Source: a virus. Taken from it: a DNA stretch of 40,454 bases. Positions within the stretch are counted from its first letter, which is position 1. Every line of letters begins with the position of its first letter. Made by a program: the position numbers and the translations under genes. The stretch spans positions 1 to 40,454 of IMG/VR virus record IMGVR_UViG_3300048091_000435. The stretch is one strand, 5' to 3'. Under the pieces are notes generated by a model. It saw nothing but the letters and a program-made list of their open reading frames with translations. It did not search any database and was not told the origin of the DNA. Shown here piece after piece: positions 32,300-40,133 of the stretch.

Positions 32300-34057
32300 A
32301 TGACTACGACCGAACTGCTGCCCATCGATCCCCGCCGCCAATCCAAGTTTCTCTATTGGATGGGGTGGCGCATCTGTGAGATCGCCGAGGCTACGGGCGA
32401 AAAGGAAAAAACGCTACACAGCTGGAAGGCCCGCGACGAATGGGACAGGGCTGACAACATTGAGCGCATCGGTGGAGCGCTGGAAGCCCGATTGGTGCAG
32501 TTGATCCTCAAGGACAACAAAAGCGGTGGCGACTTCAAGGAAATCGACCTGTTGCACCGTCAGTTGGAGCGGCAGGCCCGAATTCAACGCTTCCAGAGCG
32601 GTGGTACCGAAACCGAACTCAACCCGAACCTGGCCAAACGCAACGAGGGACCGAAGAAGAAAACCCCGAAAAACGACATCAGCGAAGACCAGATCGAGCT
32701 GTTGCGTGAAGCGTTCATCGATGGCTGTTTCGACTACCAAAAAGACTGGTACCGGGCCGGCAATCAACGGACCCGCGTCATCCTCAAAAGCCGGCAGATT
32801 GGTGCAACCTACTACTTCGCTCGCGAGGCGTTTATCGATGCCCTGGACACCGGGCGCAATCAGATTTTTCTCTCTGCATCGAAGAACCAGGCCTACCTAT
32901 TTCGCGGATACATCCAAGCCTTTGCCCGCGAGGTGATCGGCGTTGAGCTGACCGGCGATCCCATTGTGTTGCCCAATGGCGCCGAGCTGTTTTTCCTCGG
33001 CACCAACGCCCGTACTGCCCAGGGCTATCACGGCAATTTCTACTTCGACGAATTCTTCTGGACGTTCAAGTTTGAAGAGCTGAACAAGGTCGCCTCGGGC
33101 ATGGCGATGCACAAGAAGTGGCGCAAAACCTACTTCTCGACGCCATCGAGCATGGCACACGAGGCCTACACCTTCTGGACGGGCGAGCGCTTCAACAAGG
33201 GCAAGCCCGCCGCGCAGCACACGAAGGTCGACGTGTCCCATGGCGCACTCCAGCAAGGGCGGTTCTGCGAGGACCGGTTGTGGCGGCAGATCGTCACAAT
33301 CCTCGACGCGGAGCAGGGCGGTTGTGATCTGTTTGACATCGAAGAGCTGCGCCGCGAGTACAGCCCCGAGGCGTTCGCCAACTTGCTGATGTGCGAATTC
33401 GTGGACGACGGTGCAAGCATCTTCCCACTGACCGTATTGCAGCCGTGCATGGTGGACAGCTGGGTCGAATGGGCTGAGGACTACAAGCCCTTTGCTATGC
33501 GGCCGTTCGGAGACCGTCAGGTGTGGGTCGGCTATGACCCGGCAGAAACGGGGGACTGTTCTGGCTTGGTGGTATGCGCGCCGCCGTTGGTACCTGGCGG
33601 CAAATTCCGTGTGCTCGAGCGCCACCAATTTCGTGGTATGGACTTCGCCGCCCAGGCCGCCGCGATCAAAGGAGTCTGCGATCGCTACTGGGTGACTTAC
33701 ATCGGCATCGACGTCACCGGTCTGGGTAGTGGCGTGGCCCAGTTGGTGCGCCAGTTCTTCCCTGCGGTCACCACCTTCAGCTATTCGCCCGAAGTCAAAA
33801 CGCGCCTGGTGCTCAAAGCATATGACGTTATCCACAAGGGGCGGCTGGAGTTCGACGCCGGCTGGACCGATATGGCCCAGTCACTGATGGCCATCCGCAA
33901 AACCATCACCGCCGGCGGCCGCCAGTTCACCTACACCGCCGGCCGCAACGACAACACGGGCCACGCCGACTTGGCGTGGGCGCTCTTTCACGCATTGCAC
34001 AACGAACCGCTTGAGGGGCAGACCGCTGCCAATACCGGGCGGATGGAGATTTATTGA
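32300..34057 (+). CDS. P: Terminase large subunit gpP (packaging ATPase)
   Basis: A 585-residue ATPase (P2: 590). The N-terminal HTH (GWRICEIAEATGEKEKTLHSW) is followed by a Walker A-like VILKSRQIGAT (about 160-170), Walker B YFDEFF (about 248-253) and a C-terminal nuclease-fold region starting VGYDPAETGD (about 411). It pumps DNA into the prohead. Start: ATG 32300 (MTTTELLPIDPRR); the earlier ATG at 32279 is also open but lies nearer the Ogr site. Divergent from O and overlapping Q, as in P2. Confidence 0.94.
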   Translation: MTTTELLPIDPRRQSKFLYWMGWRICEIAEATGEKEKTLHSWKARDEWDRADNIERIGGALEARLVQLILKDNKSGGDFKEIDLLHRQLERQARIQRFQSGGTETELNPNLAKRNEGPKKKTPKNDISEDQIELLREAFIDGCFDYQKDWYRAGNQRTRVILKSRQIGATYYFAREAFIDALDTGRNQIFLSASKNQAYLFRGYIQAFAREVIGVELTGDPIVLPNGAELFFLGTNARTAQGYHGNFYFDEFFWTFKFEELNKVASGMAMHKKWRKTYFSTPSSMAHEAYTFWTGERFNKGKPAAQHTKVDVSHGALQQGRFCEDRLWRQIVTILDAEQGGCDLFDIEELRREYSPEAFANLLMCEFVDDGASIFPLTVLQPCMVDSWVEWAEDYKPFAMRPFGDRQVWVGYDPAETGDCSGLVVCAPPLVPGGKFRVLERHQFRGMDFAAQAAAIKGVCDRYWVTYIGIDVTGLGSGVAQLVRQFFPAVTTFSYSPEVKTRLVLKAYDVIHKGRLEFDAGWTDMAQSLMAIRKTITAGGRQFTYTAGRNDNTGHADLAWALFHALHNEPLEGQTAANTGRMEIY

Positions 34058-35064
34058 TGACCGAACAACTCGCCAGCCAGACACTGATGCCCGCCATCCC
34101 CGCGTCACCTGCCAGCCAGGGCACGCAGGTGTTCAGCTTTGGCGAGCCGTCGCCGGTATTGGGTGGTAGGGAAGTATTCGACTACCTGGAGTGCTGGTTT
34201 AACGGTCGCTGGTACGAGCCGCCGCTGTCCCTCGATGGCCTGGCCCGGTCGGTGGGGGCGAGCGTGCATTTGCATTCGGGCTTGATGTTCAAGCGCAATC
34301 TGTTGAGTAAGACCTTTATCCCACATCCGCTGTTTTCTCGGGCCGCGTTCGAACAATTCGCCCTGGACTTTTTGTGCCTGGGCAATGGTTATCTTGAAGC
34401 TCGGCGCTCAGTACTTGGCAACACCCGGCAACTGGCGCCGCCGCTCGCGAAATACATGCGGGCTGGACTCGATGGGCAGTACTACCAAGTGCGAGGTTGG
34501 AAGGATGAGCATGCATTCGAACCAGGCAGCATTTTCCATCTCCGTGAGGCGGACCTACACCAGGAGATTTATGGACTGCCGGAGTGGATCAGTGCCTTGC
34601 AGTCAGCCTTACTGAACGAGTCAGCCACCTTGTTCCGTCGCAAGTACTACGAGAACGGCAGTCATGCCGGGTTCATCCTGTACATGACGGACGCGGCGCA
34701 GACTGAGACCGACATCGACGCACTGCGCAAGGCGCTCAAGGAATCGAAGGGACCAGGAAATTTTCGAAATCTTTTTGTGTACTCACCGACCGGCAAGAAA
34801 GACGGGATTCAGTTGATCCCTGTCAGCGAGGTGGCGGCAAAGGATGAGTTCAACTCGATCAAGAATCAGACACGGGATGATGTGTTGGCCAGCCTGCGCA
34901 TTCCACCGCAGCTTATGGGTATCGTGCCTCAGAACGCTGGGGGATTTGGGTCGATTAAGGAGGCAATCGATGTTTGGATGGCTAATGAGCTAGAACCGAT
35001 TCAAGAAAGAATGACTCAGCTGAATGATTGGGTAGGGGAGGAAGTTGTAAAGTTCAAAATATAG
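34057..35064 (+). CDS. Q: Portal protein gpQ
   Basis: A 335-residue portal (P2: 344). VFSFGEPSPVLGGREVFDYLECW is the family opening and DDVLASLRIPPQLMGIVPQNAGGFGS the conserved C-terminal portal motif. It forms the dodecameric DNA gate of the head. The ATG at 34057 shares one base with the P stop, and GGAG lies 8 bases upstream; a TTG three bases earlier is less likely. It is followed by the Hachiman-type operon on the opposite strand. Confidence 0.95.
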   Translation: MTEQLASQTLMPAIPASPASQGTQVFSFGEPSPVLGGREVFDYLECWFNGRWYEPPLSLDGLARSVGASVHLHSGLMFKRNLLSKTFIPHPLFSRAAFEQFALDFLCLGNGYLEARRSVLGNTRQLAPPLAKYMRAGLDGQYYQVRGWKDEHAFEPGSIFHLREADLHQEIYGLPEWISALQSALLNESATLFRRKYYENGSHAGFILYMTDAAQTETDIDALRKALKESKGPGNFRNLFVYSPTGKKDGIQLIPVSEVAAKDEFNSIKNQTRDDVLASLRIPPQLMGIVPQNAGGFGSIKEAIDVWMANELEPIQERMTQLNDWVGEEVVKFKI

Positions 35065-35111
35065 TCCGGCTCTTTTGATGTTGAAATGCCATGTTAGTGC
35101 TGAAACATTCT

Positions 35112-35130
35112 GCGGGGAAAAGCTCCCCGC
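35112..35130. terminator. Hairpin between portal and helicase genes
   Basis: GCGGGGA-AAAGC-TCCCCGC, a perfect 7-bp GC-rich stem, sits in the 81-bp gap between two convergent genes. Neither side has a good T-run, but the position suits a two-way terminator. Confidence 0.45.
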
Positions 35131-35145
35131 GATAGTAGTTGTTGG

Positions 35146-37263
35146 CTAGTTGTCCCGTTTTGAGCGAGATGTTGGAGTTGTTTTATTTATCCCCTCAAAA
35201 AAATATTCGAGAATATAGACGTCAAAAAAAGTCAGGCTGTTCGTGCGTCGTCTTATTTGCGTTAATCCTATGCTGTTGAATTTATCTATTGCTTGATGAA
35301 TTGTGAAGTCTTGGGTTTCAAAATTTATTACCTTGCTTTCATGAAGTTTTTTGGAAATCATTCTTGGGAGGCCATATTCTTCTAGTTGGTAAACTATAGA
35401 TGGCAAAAAAGCGTGAGCAACTTTCGCGGCGAATGGGGAAATGTCTAAGTTGGTTTTTTTGAGAATGACTTTTTGTAGGGTGTTCACATCTTTTAGTAAG
35501 GACGAAAGTTTGAATGTTGCATTTTTTTCTAGCTTAAAAAATAGATTAACATCTATGTTGTGTTTTTTTAACTCTGTTAGAAGTTCTGGTATGCTCTTGC
35601 TCCAGTTTTGCGAAAGTATTTTTACGAACGCAACAAATCTACTATGCTCAATTTCCCAAATACCCGGTTGGAATTTTATTATTTTATACAGGTAAGCATC
35701 CCAATGTTGGGTTTCACTTGAGTTTAAATAAGAGAGGCCGCGCCAATATTCGGGGTTGTTCTGTAATTCGGCTGCTATTGTTTTTACTACCGCGCCGCCA
35801 CATTGGAGGGAGTTATCATTTTGGAATTTTTCAAAGTTGCTGGTTCCGATTATTTCAGATAACTCCTCTCTGTAGGCAATGATTTTTCCTATCTGCTCTC
35901 TCGATAGGTCACCTTTATAATCCTGTTCGTTAATGTCACTGAGTAGGGCGTCTGGGAGAACTAAGTCTAACGATGTGTCTATGGGTTCAGGCGGTTTCTC
36001 AAGAATAAAAACATGCCCTATGAAGTGCTTGAACATTCTTCCACTTCGGCCAATGATATTTTTGTAGGTGAAGTCGTTAAGCTTTGAGCTGCCGTTTTTG
36101 TTTCTCCAAATTACGACGTTTTCAGCGGACGTGTTAACTCCCTCGATAATTGATGAAGTGGAGATAATGTTTTTCAGTCCGAATGGTTCTTCGAATAATT
36201 TTATTTGAATTTGACTTAAGGAGCGGTGTAGTTGGCCGTTATGGATGCCTGTTGATTTTTTAATTAATTTTACGAGTGGCCAAGTGCTTGAGTAGTTCTT
36301 TGATATCCATTTTGAAAATTGGTCAAGTAAGTGGCTTTCTGTACTTGCTAAGTTGCTTATTGCGAGAGCGGAGACTCTGTCAATATCTGCATATGTTCCT
36401 GCATATACAAGAGTTTTTCCGCTGTTTTCTCTTAATATTTTAGTGAGTGCTAGGTTTTTCTGTTCTTCATTGCTGATCTTTTTATATAAATCATGCTTCG
36501 CTAGAAATACAGTGTTGAAATCCAGGGAGATGAAGCGCATTCCTTTGGTAAAAGGGTTTTCATTTAATTTTGATATGTTTGGTGCTAAGAAGTACCGCTG
36601 CTTGGAAATGGCTCCCAGCTTAATGATTGATTTGATCAGTGCACTCGATCTTTCCTTGTCGAAAGCTGCACTCGCTTTATAAAATTCATCCACAACGAGT
36701 ATGTCAATATCTTTGAGTTTTGGGATATAGGTGATTGCTCGCTCTTGCGGAAAGATGAATATATTCTTTTTGCCTGGGGCGGCTTCTGTTGTCGTTATGA
36801 TCTTGTATGTGTCGGAGAATTTTGGGTAAAGACGGCGGCGAGTTTCGTCAGTTAGAGCGATTGTTGGTACGATTATAACTACATTGTTAGGTTTTTTTAT
36901 TGAAATAAATGAATCGATGACGAAGCTCTTTCCGAAGCTGGTTGGAGCGCTAATAGCTAGGCTTTCTCCGCTCAATAGGGCTTTAAGAAGGTTCGATTGT
37001 TCTCTATGTAAAGTGAGCGGTTCCGTAGCGCCAGTATCAACCTTAAATGCTTCGTAGACAAAACGATCCTGCCAATCCGCGGTATCCTTCTGTATGTATG
37101 GATACAGGCCGGCAGATCTTATTAAATGATTAACTAAAGGAGTGTAGTTGATGTTGTTGGATTCATGGTGTGCTAAAAGTTTTATCAGCGCGTTTCTTGC
37201 TTCGTCTTCGAGATTAGAGTTTATTAGATCATTGATTTCAGAACAGCTAGCAAAGATATCCAT
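35146..37263 (-). CDS. hamB: Hachiman-type helicase HamB (AbpB-like)
   Basis: A 705-residue superfamily 2 helicase in AT-rich DNA. LHREQSNLL (Q89) precedes Walker A SAPTSFGKS (105-113); motif Ia is IIVPTIALTDE; motif II is LVVDEFYK (about 189-196); the second RecA domain carries STSSIIEGVN and motif VI IIGRSGRMF near 406, which places it near the Ski2-like group. It starts 2 bp after the HamA stop. Helicase plus DUF1837 nuclease is the Hachiman defence pair; in known systems HamB senses DNA damage or phage DNA intermediates and releases HamA. Its length is close to that of E. coli AbpB, so an AbpAB-type label is the alternative. Confidence 0.85.
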   Translation of the reverse strand: MDIFASCSEINDLINSNLEDEARNALIKLLAHHESNNINYTPLVNHLIRSAGLYPYIQKDTADWQDRFVYEAFKVDTGATEPLTLHREQSNLLKALLSGESLAISAPTSFGKSFVIDSFISIKKPNNVVIIVPTIALTDETRRRLYPKFSDTYKIITTTEAAPGKKNIFIFPQERAITYIPKLKDIDILVVDEFYKASAAFDKERSSALIKSIIKLGAISKQRYFLAPNISKLNENPFTKGMRFISLDFNTVFLAKHDLYKKISNEEQKNLALTKILRENSGKTLVYAGTYADIDRVSALAISNLASTESHLLDQFSKWISKNYSSTWPLVKLIKKSTGIHNGQLHRSLSQIQIKLFEEPFGLKNIISTSSIIEGVNTSAENVVIWRNKNGSSKLNDFTYKNIIGRSGRMFKHFIGHVFILEKPPEPIDTSLDLVLPDALLSDINEQDYKGDLSREQIGKIIAYREELSEIIGTSNFEKFQNDNSLQCGGAVVKTIAAELQNNPEYWRGLSYLNSSETQHWDAYLYKIIKFQPGIWEIEHSRFVAFVKILSQNWSKSIPELLTELKKHNIDVNLFFKLEKNATFKLSSLLKDVNTLQKVILKKTNLDISPFAAKVAHAFLPSIVYQLEEYGLPRMISKKLHESKVINFETQDFTIHQAIDKFNSIGLTQIRRRTNSLTFFDVYILEYFFEGINKTTPTSRSKRDN

Positions 37264-37265
37264 TT

Positions 37266-38195
37266 CTATTGCTCCTTGTAGTGTTTTACATTTGATAGAA
37301 ACTTGTCAACGATGATTTTCTTGGAGGGGACGGGGAAAAGAATTATGTGGAAATTAATTTCGCTGTATTTGTGAAGGGTGTTTATTTTCTTTATTTGTTT
37401 TTTGAAATAGGCGGTGGCTCTATCTGTATGGTGTGTTGCTATATTTTCTTTGTAACTGCTAGTCATTTCTTTTTGTGCTTTAGTAATATCGCACTCGTGT
37501 ATCAGTAAGATGGGTATATTGATTTTATGTTTGAGGGTGTCAATGGATTCCTGAGGTGATAATGTTTCTTTTATGTTGCGTCGCATGTCTTCGTCATCGA
37601 TTATTAGGTCGATGTCATTGACGTTTATTATTATTGCGTTTTCTTTTTTAAGCTTGTCTGTTTTTATAGAATTGGCTACTGATTCAACTATTCTTCCGAG
37701 GTTTACATCTTCTATGCTGGTATAAAATTTTGCCTCGCCAAACCATATTGTAAAGTCATTCCCCGAAACTACGATGTGTACGCTGTCTGCCCCTTTCGCG
37801 TTATCTTGTGGATTTTGTTTGTAAAATATTTTTGGCACGACAGGTAGAGCGTGGAAATGATGTTTCATTATTCCGTATAAAACGATTTCTGCGAGCTCAC
37901 TTCCCGCGCCTATTTTGTCTTGTTTGTCAGTAAGCCTGAGGTTTTTTGCTGCCGAAGTAAGAAGTGAATGATTTACTAGGCTGTCTCGCTCTCTTTTGGA
38001 AAGCGCAGTTTCTGCGATGTTATCCCATATGAAGTTTTGAAATTGAGAGTAGCGCCATCTCCCGTCTTCAAAGTCATTTACTAGGCTAAGTATCCTTTTG
38101 TTGCTAATAGGGGTAAGGCCTTCTTCCAGGTTGAATTTCTCGAACAGATCATCAATGAGTATCTCGAAACCTAGTTTTTTTTGTATTTTTTTCAT
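37266..38195 (-). CDS. hamA: Hachiman-type nuclease HamA (DUF1837, AbpA-like)
   Basis: A 309-residue DUF1837 protein. The nuclease core is E100 in GAGSELAEIVLYG, D137 in KGADSVHIVV, then WFGEAK with E154 and K156, a PD-(D/E)XK arrangement. Residues 161-309 are a Lys-rich helical tail. It is followed after 2 bp by the helicase gene and overlaps an upstream small gene by four bases (ATGA), so all three are probably one transcript. In described Hachiman systems HamA degrades DNA when released by HamB and stops phage spread by killing or arresting the cell. Confidence 0.85.
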   Translation of the reverse strand: MKKIQKKLGFEILIDDLFEKFNLEEGLTPISNKRILSLVNDFEDGRWRYSQFQNFIWDNIAETALSKRERDSLVNHSLLTSAAKNLRLTDKQDKIGAGSELAEIVLYGIMKHHFHALPVVPKIFYKQNPQDNAKGADSVHIVVSGNDFTIWFGEAKFYTSIEDVNLGRIVESVANSIKTDKLKKENAIIINVNDIDLIIDDEDMRRNIKETLSPQESIDTLKHKINIPILLIHECDITKAQKEMTSSYKENIATHHTDRATAYFKKQIKKINTLHKYSEINFHIILFPVPSKKIIVDKFLSNVKHYKEQ

Positions 38196-38563
38196 TTCAT
38201 GCTCATTCTTGGCGCAATTTGGAGGAAGCTATTCCGTGTGCCAATACTAGTATGGTCGATCTTTGACTTGTAGGAAGCGCTGCTTTTAATATTTTCGATT
38301 GGCTTTGATGGTAGTTGAGTGCTTTTTAGGGAGGCGCTATTGGACGGCAGCCGTTTTATATTTCCGTTGCGTATACAGCTGGCAGTGGATGTACCAATTT
38401 TTTTCGGTAGAGAGGGCAACTCTGGGCGGGAATTAGCAACTCGACAACTCTTGTGACTTGTTTCTGAATGCGAACTTCCGTTTTCCAGTTCTTTGAGCTT
38501 ATTCACAAGCGAATCCCTTTGACCTATCCATGATGTCGTACTGCCACGAAGCTTACTCATCAT
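38192..38563 (-). CDS. Small basic protein coupled to hamA
   Basis: A 123-residue Ser/Lys/Asn-rich basic protein (MMSKLRGSTTSWIGQRDSLVNKLKELENG, then low-complexity SKPIENIKSSASYKSK). Only the first 27 residues look folded. Its stop overlaps the HamA start codon (AAATGAAAA), typical of translational coupling. There is no clear ribosome site before the two possible ATGs. It could be a third component, a regulator, or a decayed fragment; Hachiman normally has only two genes. Confidence 0.45.
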   Translation of the reverse strand: MMSKLRGSTTSWIGQRDSLVNKLKELENGSSHSETSHKSCRVANSRPELPSLPKKIGTSTASCIRNGNIKRLPSNSASLKSTQLPSKPIENIKSSASYKSKIDHTSIGTRNSFLQIAPRMSMK

Positions 38564-38648
38564 AGCGTCGTGGCACTCTCATATCACTAGACAAATCGTC
38601 GTACGGGCCGACTTTGGTGGGCAATCATTTCCCCTTTCGTTCAGCGCT

Positions 38649-38677
38649 GGCGCGCGCCGTCGTCCCCCCACCTCGCC
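38649..38677 (-). other. Candidate cos site (packaging end)
   Basis: On the minus strand from 38677 the sequence reads GGCGAGGTGGGGGGACGACG and runs on to GGCGCGCGCC. The P2 cohesive end, as I recall it, starts GGCGAGGCGGGG, so 11 of the first 12 bases agree. It lies on the far side of the portal gene and in the same orientation relative to Q as in P2, in a non-coding GC-rich stretch. Confidence 0.65.
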
Positions 38678-38854
38678 TGCGGGCTAAATGGGTCTTTTTT
38701 TCCGCACTTCTGCGCTCTGATCAGCGCCAGTCATGCTGGGCGCTTAATTGGCATTTTGGTGAGACTGAAACCCTGCGAAACCCTGCAAAGGTGGGGGAGT
38801 GACTTAAGAGCCGGGGAGCGCACCGTAGGCTTTTTCAGGAACGGTGTCGGAAAA

Positions 38855-39056
38855 AGGTAATTTAGTATTTCGGTAGGGGTGATACGGCTGAAAGCCCCGT
38901 GCTCACTGGGTTTTACGGATTACTTGATTAGGTTATTTTTAGTAATGTTTTAGGTAATTTGTTCGTAACTCATTGATTTATAAGTGGTTGATCATAATGA
39001 AAGATTACCTATAAGAAGAGTAATTCCATTACCTTAAAATTACTTGGATATTACCT
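38855..39056. repeat. Cluster of AGGTAAT repeats next to attR
   Basis: AGGTAAT occurs at 38855-38861 and 38952-38958, and its complement ATTACCT at 39004-39010, 39028-39034 and 39050-39056, with near copies (ATTACTT) at 38919-38925 and 39039-39045. The copies lie in AT-rich DNA 240-440 bp from the attR core. They look like integrase arm-type binding sites. No gene is seen in 38564-39635. Confidence 0.55.
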
Positions 39057-39297
39057 TTCCGTTTTCGTATCAAAGCCTTGAAAACAAAGGCCTCTAGCCC
39101 ACAATCAGGCCTGCGTTACCAACATTACTCTTTTCCGATGGCTCACCCGAAAAACGTTTCCTCCCCCCTGTGCACGGTTACTACTTCAGTCGCCGTACAA
39201 ATCCATGGGAACGCCATGGGAATGCTTGCGCGCTAACTATCGCCGCGAAACCCTTATAAACCGGGGCCTCATTCGACGAAAAACGCGATCGGGTGCT

Positions 39298-39320
39298 TTC
39301 GAATCTCTCCTTCACCGCCA
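39298..39320 (+). other. attR: 3' end of a tRNA-Ser gene
   Basis: The 23 bases TTCGAATCTCTCC plus TTCACCGCCA are the T-loop, 3' T-stem, acceptor strand and CCA of a serine tRNA. The upstream bases do not pair to complete the T-arm, and no 5' tRNA half is present, so this is a remnant left by integration. I recall phiCTX using the same tRNA-Ser 3' end. The intact tRNA should lie at attL. Confidence 0.85.
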
Positions 39321-39332
39321 AATTCGATATAC

Positions 39333-39370
39333 ACAAAACCCCTGATTTCGAGAGAAGTCAGGGGTTTTGT
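39333..39370 (+). terminator. Terminator of the original tRNA-Ser gene
   Basis: ACAAAACCCCTGA and TCAGGGGTTTTGT form a perfect 13-bp stem around a 12-base loop, starting 12 bp after the tRNA CCA end. The T-run is part of the stem. It is host DNA stranded beyond attR. From here to 39635 I see no gene. Confidence 0.85.
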
Positions 39371-39635
39371 GGTTTCTGGCGTCTGGATTTTATGCATGGC
39401 GGTATCAGCGAAGGCGCTTCCGAAATTGATGTAGGACGATGGATAGGCGTGTGGGAAGCAATGCTGGAAAGCCATATGGTTTGGGGGCTTTCATAGGTTT
39501 TGGCACCTCGCATGAGCTGCATCGGGAGGGGGTATTCGTTTTGCGCCTTTAAGGTACAAAATGACCCAAAGGGCAGTGCACACGACGCGCCCCATTATCC
39601 GGAACGGACGCACGCAGGTTATGCAGGAATTCACC

Positions 39636-39818
39636 ATGAAGCAGGCGGAGTTGGAGAAGGTTCACGTGGAAATCGTCAAGCTGATGGCTGAGCAGCGCAA
39701 GCTGAATGCCGAAGCGGGCAAGATGACCCGTGAAACTTTTTGGTACCCGGTAGCTGTTGCGACTGGCTTGATCGGTACGGTGGCGACTGTTACTGCGGTG
39801 TTGATCAAGCTGCTCTGA
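39636..39818 (+). CDS. Small coiled-coil membrane protein (host)
   Basis: A 60-residue protein: a charged helix (MKQAELEKVHVEIVKLMAEQ, then RKLNAEAGKMTRE) and a C-terminal membrane segment (about 37-57, YPVAVATGLIGTVATVTAVL). The ATG at 39636 has AGGA 7 bases upstream; an in-frame ATG at 39621 lacks one. It is the first host gene beyond attR. Function unknown; the tail-anchored coiled-coil layout suggests a small oligomeric inner-membrane protein. Confidence 0.65.
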   Translation: MKQAELEKVHVEIVKLMAEQRKLNAEAGKMTRETFWYPVAVATGLIGTVATVTAVLIKLL

Positions 39819-39856
39819 CCCCCTGATTCTTTCGATGCCGTGAAAGGCTGATTCAC

Positions 39857-39889
39857 CTCGCCTAGCGATCCGTTCGGTGCGAGTTTTTT
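39857..39889 (+). terminator. Rho-independent terminator
   Basis: CTCGC and GCGAG form the base of a hairpin (with CC/GG pairing inside across a T bulge), followed by TTTTTT. It lies 38 bp after the coiled-coil membrane gene. The rest of 39819-40133 shows no convincing gene. Confidence 0.6.
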
Positions 39890-40133
39890 GTGTATGAAGG
39901 GATTCATGAGCGATTTACTCGATTTCATCAGTGCGCTGTGCCAGGTATCCGATTGGACGCCATCACGCCCCAGGCGGGTATTTTCACGAAGGTTCGTGTT
40001 CTTTATGGTGCTTGTAGCGGCATTCGAGTTGGTATTACTCAACCATTACTGGGGGTAATCCAGTTCCGGGCTTTTTGTTTTCATCACCTGGCTACCGAGG
40101 AATAATGCGCGCTTCTATGAAGAAGGACATCTC

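Larger units (their letters stand above)
3795..39320. mobile_element. P2/phiCTX-like prophage (core extent; left end uncertain)
   Basis: A full P2-type gene set lies between a tyrosine integrase and a tRNA-Ser 3' remnant: integrase, replication, Ogr activator, repressor switch, D-U-T-E-FII-FI, tail fibre, I-J-W-V, S-R, lysis, X-L-M-N-O and P-Q. Every essential head, tail and lysis gene is open and full length, so the prophage looks intact. The right boundary is the attR core at 39298-39320. The left boundary is inferred: int is expected beside attL, but no second core copy was seen down to position 1, so the element may extend left and include the Shedu and ATPase genes. From int to attR is 35.5 kb, close to the phiCTX genome size as I recall it. 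Confidence 0.9.

Noticed and set aside
32897-33835. Minus-strand frame of 312 codons opposite gpP
   Set aside because: Antisense shadow of the terminase gene, which has all expected motifs.
39231-39320. Possible complete tRNA-Ser gene
   Set aside because: Only the last 23 bases match. No 5' acceptor strand, D-arm or anticodon arm can be formed upstream.
39890-40105. 71-codon plus-strand frame upstream of the YbjQ gene
   Set aside because: No ribosome site, Cys/Phe/Arg-rich composition, no motif.
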